A DNA stretch of 64,000 nucleotides, from NCBI RefSeq assembly GCF_014204625.1, contig NZ_JACHLU010000003.1, positions 248,001 to 312,000 of the forward strand, given 5' to 3'. The stretch is from Gillisella vitis (GTDB lineage: Bacteria > Pseudomonadota > Alphaproteobacteria > Rhizobiales > Rhizobiaceae). Shown one piece after another: positions 52,912 through 61,900 of the stretch (positions within the stretch are counted from its first letter, which is position 1; each line of letters opens with the position of its first letter). The notes under the pieces are model-generated. The model made no database searches, was not told the DNA's origin, and was given only the letters and a program-made list of their open reading frames with translations. Both the position numbers and the translations under genes were made by a program.

Positions 52912-54200
52912 TCCGTTTTATTCTGGCTGATCTGCGTCGTCTCTGGGTGGGGGCGCTGGTGGTGTGTCTGCTGGTGGCGCTATCGACGGCGCTGGGTGTT
53001 GCCGTGACCTTGCAGGAGCGCGCCTTGCGGCTGGGCAGCGCGCGGGCTGCGGATAAGTTTGATCTGGTGGTTGGCGCTGCGGGATCGGAAACGCAACTGG
53101 TGTTGTCTTCTGTCTTTCTCCAGCCCGCGCCACTGCCGCTTGTGCCGGGTTCTGTTGTGGCAAAACTGCAAGCCGATGAGCGGGTTGCATGGGCGGCCCC
53201 CGTGGCGTTTGGCGATAGTTTTGCGGGCTATCCCATTGTTGGCACAACGACGACGTTGATCACTGAGACCACCACAGGCTTTACCGCGGGCGCGATGTTT
53301 GCCCGCGAAGGGCAGGCGGTGATTGGATCTGGCGTTGCGCTGAACGTTGGCGATACCGTCAAGCCAATGCATGGAACGGCGGCCGAGGGCGGCCATACCC
53401 ATGGCGAACTGGCCTATCATGTGGTGGGCAAGCTGAAGCCAACCGGAACCGCCTGGGATCGTGCCATTCTGGTGCCGGTTCAGGCGGTCTGGCATATCCA
53501 TGGCCTTGGTGGTGATCACGATCATGATGACCATGAACACGATGATGCTGCCGGTGCGGAGGCTGTGGCTGATCATGTCCATTCTGAAGAGGATCACGAT
53601 GAGCATGACCATCATGGTCACAGTGACCCTGATGCGGCGCTTGTCGAGACATTTGATGCAGACGATCCTGGTGTTCCGGCCATTCTGGTCAAGCCCAAAA
53701 CCATTGCCGCCGCCTATAAGCTCCGGCAGGAATACCGCACGGATCACACGCTGGGCATCTTTCCGGGTGAAGTGCTGACCCGGCTTTATGCGACATTGGG
53801 GGATGTCAAAAAAGTGCTGTCTGTGGTGGCCATAGGGGCGCAAGCATTGGTGGCGGGGGCCTTGCTGCTGGTAACGGTTGTGCACATTGGCCAGCGGCGC
53901 AAACAGATTGGCGCGCTGCGGGCTTTTGGTGCACCGCGCCTGTCTGTGTTCATGATTGTCTGGCTGGAGCTGTTTGTTGTGGTTTTGCTCGGCATTGGTC
54001 TCGGTGTTGGCCTTGGTTATGGGGTTGCCATGGCTATTTCGCAAACCGTGCAGAGCCAGAGCGGCTTTGATCTGCCAGTGGAGTTCGTCCGGCAGGATGC
54101 TTGGCAGGTTGTTGCCATGGTGATCTTCGCGGGTGTTTTGTCATCTTTGCCCGCATGGCTTGCCTATCGCCAGTCTCCAGTGGCGGCATTGCGCGCCTGA
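52908..54200 (+). CDS. FtsX-like ABC permease with histidine-rich periplasmic loop
   Basis: 430 residues from the ATG at 52908, overlapping the ATPase stop. TM1 (about 14-35) precedes a large periplasmic domain of about 230 residues; three TMs follow (about 300-325, 345-380 and 395-415). This is the four-helix FtsX/MacB plan. The periplasmic domain carries a His/Asp-rich stretch at about 196-238 with runs such as HDHDDHEHDD and HDEHDHHGH, and an extra GGHTHGE near 162. Such runs usually bind Zn, Ni or Co ions. With the CxxC secreted protein and ATPase it forms a module whose substrate is unknown; metal uptake or metal-sensing is inferred. Confidence 0.87.
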   Translation: MIRFILADLRRLWVGALVVCLLVALSTALGVAVTLQERALRLGSARAADKFDLVVGAAGSETQLVLSSVFLQPAPLPLVPGSVVAKLQADERVAWAAPVAFGDSFAGYPIVGTTTTLITETTTGFTAGAMFAREGQAVIGSGVALNVGDTVKPMHGTAAEGGHTHGELAYHVVGKLKPTGTAWDRAILVPVQAVWHIHGLGGDHDHDDHEHDDAAGAEAVADHVHSEEDHDEHDHHGHSDPDAALVETFDADDPGVPAILVKPKTIAAAYKLRQEYRTDHTLGIFPGEVLTRLYATLGDVKKVLSVVAIGAQALVAGALLLVTVVHIGQRRKQIGALRAFGAPRLSVFMIVWLELFVVVLLGIGLGVGLGYGVAMAISQTVQSQSGFDLPVEFVRQDAWQVVAMVIFAGVLSSLPAWLAYRQSPVAALRA

Positions 54201-54263
54201 CCCTTGATGCGGTGTCCGCACAGGTTTCATCCTGCCGATTGCATGATGTGACCTGACAGACCC

Positions 54264-56177
54264 TCATGAGGCAAAGGGCTCCAGCTCTGCTTTTGGATGT
54301 GAATTATCCTGTATTGCAGGCATGGCTGGCGGCGTGCGGTGGCAATCGCGCCCATCGTGCTTGGCACAATAAAGGGCGCGGTCAGCATCCGCAATCAGGT
54401 CTTCAGCGCGTTGATTGCTGGTGGGCACCATGGTTGCAACGCCGATACTGACAGTGACAATGCCTTTGCTGCTATCCGCATGGGGAATTTGCAGGGCGCG
54501 AACCGCATTTTGATATTGTTTTGCCAGTTCCTGCGCACCGGCAAGATCAGTGCAGGGAAGAATCAATGCCATTTCCTCGCCCCCGTAACGGGCCGCGCTA
54601 TCGGTGCTGCGTTTGGCAACGGCTTTCAGGCGTGCTGCCACCTGTCGCAAACATTCATCGCCGACCTGATGGCCATAGTGGTCGTTGAACAGTTTGAAAT
54701 GGTCAATATCCACCAGCAGCAGGCTTAAAGGCTCCTCGGCACGGCGGGCCCGGGCAAATTCGTAGGCAATTTTGTCGTCGAAGGCGCGGCGGTTGAAAAG
54801 CCCGGTGAGCCCATCGGTAAAGGCAGCCTTTTCGAGGGCACGGTTGGCGTTTTTCAACACCTCTTCCGCCTCTCTGGTGCGGGTCACATCGGTAAAAACA
54901 ACGATTGAGCCACCGCCACCAACGTTGCGCGTGCGCGCTTCCAGCGTGCGGCCGTCCCAGAGGTGAATTTCACGGGTGCCGGGCATGAGCAAGGGTTTTC
55001 GGGGAGCGTCTTCGTCCGGGATCAGAATTTCCTCACCCCGCTCCTGCGATATAGCCACAATATCACGAATATTGGCTCCTGGAATGCGTATATCCGAGGT
55101 TTTAGAAAACAGGGCCAGATAGCGTGCGTTGCAATAAGCCAGATTGCCATTGCGATCGAACATCACCAGACCATCGGCCATATTGGCCAGCGCATCCGAA
55201 AGCTGCTGCTGACTTTCCGCCAGTTTCTGCTCCAGCACCTTGTGGGCGGTAATATCGCGGTTGTGGGTTACAATCCCGACGATTTCTCCCGTGGCGTCGT
55301 CGCGGATCGGGTTCTTGAGGGTTGAAAACCAGCCCCTTTCGCCATCCGGTTTTTGATAGCTCTGCAAAATATGGGCTGGTTGGCCGCTTTTCAACACGGC
55401 CTGTTCGTCTGCCAGATAGCTGGCGGCAAGGTCTGGTGGATGAAAATCTGCATCGCTCTTGCCCAGCAGGTCTTCTGGGCACTTGACGTTAAGCGCCTGT
55501 GCTGTTGCGGGATTGGCAATGATAAAACGACCTTCGCGGTCTTTGGCATTCAGACTTTCTGGCAGGGTTTCGGCGATCAGGCGATAAAGCTTGGCCCTCC
55601 AGATTTTGTCCCGCAAGCGCAACTCGGTTCGCAGCAGGTGCGTTGCGATCAATACGGCCGTGAAAAGCAAGGGTACAAGCAATGCAAGGCCGTTCAGGGT
55701 TTTGGCCCAGACTTCGGTTGGCAGAACAAAAATGGCCAGTTGCGGCACGGTTGCAACGCCTGCGCTGAACAGCACAATATTGCGGGTGCTCAAGATGGCT
55801 TTGTCATCGCGCCAGCTGACCGAGACCCCGATGACCGCGGCTAGCAGAATGGTGATGGTGCCTGCACCCGTGCCAGCACCGCCCAAAGAAATACGATAGA
55901 CAATGGCAATCGTGGCCGAGCACAAGGCCGAGACTGGCCCACCTATCAGGCCGGAGAGGGCGATGGATGCGGTGCGCAGATCGGTAAATATGCCGGGTGC
56001 GACGTGAATGGGAAACATCATCGCGGCAATGGAGGCACAACCGCCGACAATGCCGAGGCCAATCGGGCGAAGCGCTGGCTGGTGATCTTCCAGCCATGCA
56101 TCAGCGCGGCTCCACACCGTGGCAAACAGCACGGCAAGGGCCACGTTGACTAAAATCAGTATGCCGGTTCCATCCAT
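54264..56177 (-). CDS. Membrane diguanylate cyclase with two PAS domains (GGEEM)
   Basis: 637 residues from the ATG at 56177, with GAGGATGAG upstream. The N-terminal part (about 1-180) has five or six membrane helices resembling 5TMR-LytS sensors. PAS1 is at about 195-310 and PAS2 at about 325-440. A GGDEF domain follows at about 455-615. The active-site motif reads GGEEM (about 534) rather than GGEEF. An inhibitory I-site RxxD (RSTD) stands five residues before it. It probably makes cyclic di-GMP, with feedback inhibition, in response to a membrane or cytoplasmic signal. No EAL domain is fused. Confidence 0.9.
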   Translation of the reverse strand: MDGTGILILVNVALAVLFATVWSRADAWLEDHQPALRPIGLGIVGGCASIAAMMFPIHVAPGIFTDLRTASIALSGLIGGPVSALCSATIAIVYRISLGGAGTGAGTITILLAAVIGVSVSWRDDKAILSTRNIVLFSAGVATVPQLAIFVLPTEVWAKTLNGLALLVPLLFTAVLIATHLLRTELRLRDKIWRAKLYRLIAETLPESLNAKDREGRFIIANPATAQALNVKCPEDLLGKSDADFHPPDLAASYLADEQAVLKSGQPAHILQSYQKPDGERGWFSTLKNPIRDDATGEIVGIVTHNRDITAHKVLEQKLAESQQQLSDALANMADGLVMFDRNGNLAYCNARYLALFSKTSDIRIPGANIRDIVAISQERGEEILIPDEDAPRKPLLMPGTREIHLWDGRTLEARTRNVGGGGSIVVFTDVTRTREAEEVLKNANRALEKAAFTDGLTGLFNRRAFDDKIAYEFARARRAEEPLSLLLVDIDHFKLFNDHYGHQVGDECLRQVAARLKAVAKRSTDSAARYGGEEMALILPCTDLAGAQELAKQYQNAVRALQIPHADSSKGIVTVSIGVATMVPTSNQRAEDLIADADRALYCAKHDGRDCHRTPPAMPAIQDNSHPKAELEPFAS

Positions 56178-56390
56178 TGCTGTCGGCTCATCCTCATTTG
56201 CAACCCGATTGCCCGGCAATGCTGATTGTCGGGAGCATGATCATATGAGGTATATGTTAATTTGTACTTTCGAATTTACGATTGTTGTTTTCAATGTTGC
56301 CATCACCGCAAAAGCATTCTGCCCCCTTGAGGCACACCGGAGTCCGGGCTACAGCCAAGACATGAAAAGCTGTTGCAGGCGGGAAATGAC

Positions 56391-57035
56391 ATGACGGGAA
56401 AGAAGCAGACATCGGGCCTTCGCAAGGCCATGACCTCCACGCCTGAGCAGCACTCCCTGCTGGAAGACGTGCAGGGTGTGCTGGCGGGCAGTCTTTTGGC
56501 ATCTCTGGGCGTGGTGTTATTGTCCAGCGCCAAGCTGCTCTCGGGTGGAACCGCCGGGGTGGCATTTTTGCTTCATTATCTCAGCGATATTGGCTTTGGA
56601 GCAATTTTCTTTGCCATTAACCTGCCGTTTTACTATTTTGCCTTTCGCCGCATGGGGCTTGCCTTCACGGCAAAAACATTTATCGCCGTGCTGCTGACAT
56701 CGGTTTTCAGCGCGGTTTTACCCAGATTTATCGGCTTTTCCGTGCTCGATCCTCTGGTTGCGGCGGTGTTGGGTGGTTTGCTGGTTGGCTCTGGTATGTT
56801 GGCGCTGTTTCGCCACAAGGCAAGCCTCGGTGGCTTTGGGATTCTGGCGCTTTATCTGCAAGACCGGTTTGGCTGGCGGGCAGGGCTGGTCCAGCTTTGC
56901 TTTGATGGCACCGTGCTGATTGGCTCGTTTTTCGTCGCCACTCCCGGTATTATCGCCGCCTCGATTGCAGGTGCGGTGGTTTTAAACCTGGTCTTGGCCA
57001 TCAACCACCGCAAGGACCGCTATATCGCGGTCTGA
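56391..57035 (+). CDS. YitT-family membrane protein, paralogue 2
   Basis: 214 residues from the ATG at 56391; a TTG 18 bases earlier is open but less likely. Five or six membrane segments. Shared blocks with the protein at 36740-37378 include LLEDVQGVLAGSLLASLG near 25, FRHKASLGGFGILALYLQDR near 145 and INHRKDRYIAV at the end. The two are clear paralogues about 19.5 kb apart. The function of the family is unknown. It converges on the bile-acid-type symporter gene with a 6-bp gap. Confidence 0.87.
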   Translation: MTGKKQTSGLRKAMTSTPEQHSLLEDVQGVLAGSLLASLGVVLLSSAKLLSGGTAGVAFLLHYLSDIGFGAIFFAINLPFYYFAFRRMGLAFTAKTFIAVLLTSVFSAVLPRFIGFSVLDPLVAAVLGGLLVGSGMLALFRHKASLGGFGILALYLQDRFGWRAGLVQLCFDGTVLIGSFFVATPGIIAASIAGAVVLNLVLAINHRKDRYIAV

Positions 57036-57041
57036 CTGCTG

Positions 57042-57971
57042 TTATTTTTCGCCGCGGCGCGAGAAATAATTGGCCAAAATCGCCCCGGATATATTGTGCC
57101 AGACACTGAAGATGGCACTGGGAACGGCAGCAACTGGCGAGAAATAGGCATTGGCAAGGGCAGCACCCAGACCACTGTTTTGCATTCCCACTTCAATGGC
57201 GATGGCTTTGCGTTTGGACAAATTGAGGCCCAGTGCCTTGGCGGCAAAAAAGCCCAGAAGATAGCCAAGGCCGTTGTGCAGCACCACGACGGCAAAAATC
57301 ATCAGGCCCGATTGGGCAATGGCGGCTTTGCTGGCCCCAACCACGGCAGCCACAATCAGCACAATGCCGATAACACTCACCAGTGGCAGAACAGGAACGG
57401 CAGCGCGAACCGCCTGCGGCAAGAGTTTTTGAGCCAGAAAGCCCAAGGCCAGAGGGGCCAGCACGATCTTGACGATGCTGATAAACATCGCCCAGGCATC
57501 GACCGGCAGAAACTGGCTGGCCAGAAGCCAGACCAGAAACGGCGTGACCAGAGGTGCAGCCAACGTGGTGACACTGGTGCAGGCAACCGACAGGGCGACA
57601 TCGCCTTTGCTGAGATAGGTCATGACGTTGGAGGATGTGCCTCCGGGGCAGCAACCAACCAGAATAACGCCCGCCGCCACTTCTGGCGGCATGGGGATGA
57701 TATGGGTGAGCAGCACGGCCAGCAATGGCATGATCAGAAACTGGCAGATGACGCCAATCGTGACCTCAACAGGGCGGCGGGCCACTTCCTTGAAATCATC
57801 AACAGAGAGTGTCAGCCCCATGCCAAACATGATGATGGCCAGAAGGGTGACAATCCAGGGCGCAATCTGTTTGGCCTGATCCGGGAAAAGAAACCCGAGA
57901 ACGGCGCAGACAATCACCCAGAGGGCAAATGTTTTACCAACAAATGCAGAAAAAGCGGCGAGTGTTTTCAA
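57042..57971 (-). CDS. Bile acid:sodium symporter (BASS) family protein
   Basis: 309 residues from a TTG at 57971 (GGAGAGGATT upstream); a longer frame from the TTG at 57992 would contain its own SD and is rejected. Nine or ten membrane segments are seen. BASS motifs are FGMGLTLSVDDF near 50, LVGCCPGGTSSNVMTYLSKGD near 107 (sodium-site region, quoted in full) and EVGMQNSGLGAALA near 260. Bacterial members carry small organic anions such as pantoate, pyruvate or bile acids; the substrate here is unknown. Confidence 0.9.
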   Translation of the reverse strand: MKTLAAFSAFVGKTFALWVIVCAVLGFLFPDQAKQIAPWIVTLLAIIMFGMGLTLSVDDFKEVARRPVEVTIGVICQFLIMPLLAVLLTHIIPMPPEVAAGVILVGCCPGGTSSNVMTYLSKGDVALSVACTSVTTLAAPLVTPFLVWLLASQFLPVDAWAMFISIVKIVLAPLALGFLAQKLLPQAVRAAVPVLPLVSVIGIVLIVAAVVGASKAAIAQSGLMIFAVVVLHNGLGYLLGFFAAKALGLNLSKRKAIAIEVGMQNSGLGAALANAYFSPVAAVPSAIFSVWHNISGAILANYFSRRGEK

Positions 57972-58144
57972 AATCCTCTCCTTACATAACAATTTGGGCC
58001 GGGTGTAGATCGGATAATTGCGAAGTCAAGCCGTGAGATGGGCTGATGTGATGCACTTTGATCAACTGGAATGGAAATTGCGCTTGGTATCGCGTGTGGC
58101 ATAGTCTGTGCCACAAGACCGAATAATGCTCAGGAAAGTGACAG

Positions 58145-58918
58145 ATGATGACGTTTTTTCGCGCAAGTCTGGTGTGTGCCCTTCTGTTGGCGGCTCCGGC
58201 CGCTTACGCCGAGGATGGTACCCTTGCCGCCATTCAGAAAGCAGGGGTCATTCGCATCGGCACCACCGGCGACTACAAGCCTTTCAGCTACAAGGGTGCC
58301 GATGGCGTGCTGGTGGGGGCTGATATTGCCATGGGCAAGGAATTGGCTTCGGACCTTGGTGTGAAGCCGGAATTTGTCACCACCACATGGAAAACCATGC
58401 TGGAGGATTTCAAAGCCGATAAATTCGACATGGTTCTGGGGGGTATCACGGTCAATCCCGCCCGTGCCGAAGTGGGCGATTTTTCGCTCTCCAACGTCAA
58501 GGATGGCAAGCGGCCCATCGTGCGCTGTGAAGACAAGGATAAATTCACCACCATTGAGGCGATTGATGCGCCCTCCGTGCGGGTGATCGTCAATCCCGGT
58601 GGCACCAATGACAAGTTTGCCCACGAGCATTTCACCAAGGCCGCGATTGAAGTCTTTCCCGACAATCGCGTAATTTTTGACCAGATTGCCGCCAACAAGG
58701 CAGATGTGATGGTGACGGATGGCGTTGAAGTGGACCTGCAATCAAAGCTGCACCCCGGTGTGCTCTGCCCGGCGGCCGTGAAAGAGCCTTTTACCCATTT
58801 TGAAAACGCTTATCTTTTGCAAAAAGACCCTGCGTTCAAAGCGGCTGTCGATGGCTTTATGAGCAAAGCGCTGACAAACGGCGACTGGAAAGCCAAGCTG
58901 GATGCGGCGATGCAGTAA
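58145..58918 (+). CDS. Cyclohexadienyl dehydratase-like periplasmic protein (PheC/SBP family 3 fold)
   Basis: 257 residues. A signal peptide ends near AYA (about residue 22). The start of the mature part, IRIGTTGDYKPFSYKGADG, is highly typical of periplasmic cyclohexadienyl (arogenate/prephenate) dehydratases, which evolved from amino-acid-binding proteins. Further PheC-like blocks are GGITVNPARAEVGDFS, NPGGTNDKFAHEH and MVTDGVEVDLQSKLHPGV. The Glu in VTDGVE aligns, by eye, with the acidic residue used in catalysis. It would form phenylpyruvate or phenylalanine in the periplasm. The alternative is a plain solute-binding protein; no ABC genes are adjacent, which favours the enzyme. Confidence 0.78.
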   Translation: MMTFFRASLVCALLLAAPAAYAEDGTLAAIQKAGVIRIGTTGDYKPFSYKGADGVLVGADIAMGKELASDLGVKPEFVTTTWKTMLEDFKADKFDMVLGGITVNPARAEVGDFSLSNVKDGKRPIVRCEDKDKFTTIEAIDAPSVRVIVNPGGTNDKFAHEHFTKAAIEVFPDNRVIFDQIAANKADVMVTDGVEVDLQSKLHPGVLCPAAVKEPFTHFENAYLLQKDPAFKAAVDGFMSKALTNGDWKAKLDAAMQ

Positions 58919-58943
58919 GCCCACATCATCTTCGCCGCCGCGC

Positions 58944-61900
58944 TCATTCGGCAGCGCTGCGGCGGGGAGAGGATGCCTGGGTCAGAAACGCCCTGAGTGC
59001 TGCCGGTTTGACTGGTTTATGTTGAACGGTGATAGACTGGCGTTCGGCTTCATGGCGCACAGCCATCGTTCTGTCTGCGGTGAGGAGAAGGCCGGGTATG
59101 GGGTGCTGATACAGGGCCCGCAGCCGCAAGATTGCCCCAATGCCACTGCCGTCGCCCAGATGGTAATCGGCAATCATCACGTCTGGCGGTTCAGGATTGG
59201 CGGCAAACATCGCATCCAGCTCTGCAACAGAGCCTGCGGTCAGCACGGTGCAGCCCCACCCACCGATCAGCAGGCGCATTCCTTCTAAAATATCCGGCTC
59301 GTTATCAATGCAAAAAACCCGAACCCCGCTGAGCCGCGAGGCAGCGATGGCCGGAGACAGGGCCTTGTGCGCGTTGGGGCCAGTTGCGGTGCTGGCTTTG
59401 ACCAGCGGCATTGTCACCCGGAAACTGGTGCCACGCCCCTGCTGTGATTCCAGCTCCACCGGATGTTTGAGAACGCGGGCAATGCGATCGACAATCGATA
59501 GGCCAAGGCCGAGGCCAGAGGCGTTTTTCATGCCTTCATCCAGCCGCGCAAACTCCTTGAACACGGTGCGGAATTTCGAAGACGGAATGCCAATGCCGGA
59601 ATCCGTGACCTGAATAACCGCCTGATCACCGCGCCTGCGCACGCCCACCAGCACCTTGCCCGATGGCGTGTATTTGATGGCGTTCGACACCAGATTTTGC
59701 ACCAGTCGCCGCAGCAGATTGGCATCAGAGCGAACGGTGAGCGTGGTTGGCATGATGATCAGCTTGAGGTTTTTCTCGCGCGCCATCGGCTCGAAATCGG
59801 TGCGAATACGCTCCAGAAGGTCTTGCAGGGCAACAGCCGCAAAGCGTGGCTTCATCGCTCCGGTGTCCAGCCTTGAAAGATCCAGCACGGCACCGAGAAT
59901 AAGTTCAACCGATTCCAGTGCCGAGTCGATATTGCGGGCAAGAACCGCATCATCCGATGTGCCGATCCGTTCCACAAGCGCCGAGGAATAAAGCCTTGCG
60001 GCATTGAGCGGCTGTAAAATATCGTGGCCAGCGGCGGCGAAAAACCGTGTCTTGCCAATATTGGCTTCATCGGCGCTGGCGCGGGCTTCTGCCAATGCCT
60101 TGTTCACCCGCGTCAGTTCAGAGGTGCGATCACCAACCCTTTGCTCCAGTGTTTCATTGGCCTGCTTCAGAGCGCGGTCTGCTGCCACCTGCTGGCTGAT
60201 GTCGGTAAAGGTCGCCACCAGTCCCTTGTCTGGCATGGCATTGCTGCGCACTTCGACAATGCGCTCGCCTGCCGCCAGAACCAGCTGGAAGGGCGCATCC
60301 AGATGATGGAAATTGGCCAGAACATGCGCCTCCTGACCGGGCGCTATATCGCCCCGAAGGCGCAATTGCTCGACAATACCATCCAGGGGCACGCCAACCT
60401 GACCCATCTCGTCGGGCAGGTCCAGCAGATCCCGAAACCTGCGGTTCCAGATGGTCAGCCTGTCGGAGGTGTCAAACACGGCAATGCCCTGATCCATCTG
60501 CGAAAGGGCGGTTTGAAGCATATCCTGATTGTATTGCAGGGCCTCACTGGCCTGATCCAGCAGCCATGCGGTATCGGCGGATGTATCCTCGACCTTTTGC
60601 AGGATCAGCGACAACACCAGTCGGGCGGACGCCGAGCCAATCGCGCTGCCCAGCAATTGCTCGGTAAAATGCACGAACGCCATGTCGGCGGGATCGTCAT
60701 TGTTCAGCCTGCGTCCGGCGGTGCGCTCATAGCTGCGCAGTGAGCGCTCCATCCGCTCCTGCCCGAGATAACGGGCAATGGCAGTTTTGAGATCACCATT
60801 GCTGACGCGGGTTTTCCAGCCGCGTGTGGCAAATTGCGAGCGTAAGTGTCCGCGCACAAATATGCCGGATTGAATGCGCTCAACCGGCTTTGGGTTGCGG
60901 CTGAGACTGCCCAGTACAAAGGCAAGCGTGTTGATCAGCAGGCTCAAAACGGTTGCATTCAGCAGCAGGTCTGGATTGGGACCGGCAAAGGCATCGATCC
61001 CCGGAAACAGGAAGGAGAGAATTTGCGGTGCCAGATCCTTATGGGCGTCCAGACCAAAGCTGGGCAGCAGCAACATATAGATCCATGCCAGAAAGCCGAG
61101 GGTCAGGCCGAGAATGGCCCCACGGGCATTGGCCCGTCGCCAGATCAGCCCGCCCAGAAGGGAGGGGGCAATCTGCGCAATGGCGGCAAAGGCCAAAAGC
61201 CCGATGGAGGACAGGCCGCGATCATCATTGGCGAGGCGATAGTAGGCATAGCCCAGCAGCAGCACGGCCAATATCGCCAGTCGACGGATAATCAGCACGG
61301 CTTTGACAAGGCTTTGCGAGGCCCCATAGCGCTGGCTGAACCCGCGCCGGAGCAGGACAGGCATGACAATATCGTTGGACATCATGATGGACAGCGCCAC
61401 GGTTTCGACAATCACCATGGCGGTGGCGGCCGAAAATCCGCCCAGAAAGGTAATCAGTGAGACCATTGGCAAATCATGGGTGAGTGGCAGCGACAGCACG
61501 TAAAGATCGGCATTGCCGGTGCCGTTGAAAGCCAGAAGTCCACCAATGGCGGCGGGCAGCACAAACAGATTGATGGCAATCAGATAGGCGGGCAGCAGAA
61601 AACGCGCCATTTTCAGTTCGCGCAGGGTGCGATTTTCCACCACGGTCACATGAAACTGGCGCGGTAGCATCAGGATGGCAAAGGCCGAGAGCGCGATCAG
61701 CAACATCCAGCGGCTGATGGGCGTTTCATAGCTCAGCGCTGTCATGACCCGCGGGCTGGTCCTTGCGCTCTGCCACAGATCCGCAGGACCATCAAACAGA
61801 AAAAACACCACGGTGATGCCCAGTGTCAGAAAGGCCAGCAGCTTGACGACGGACTCCATCGAAATGGCCAGAATCAATCCATCCTGATGTTCTGTTGCAT

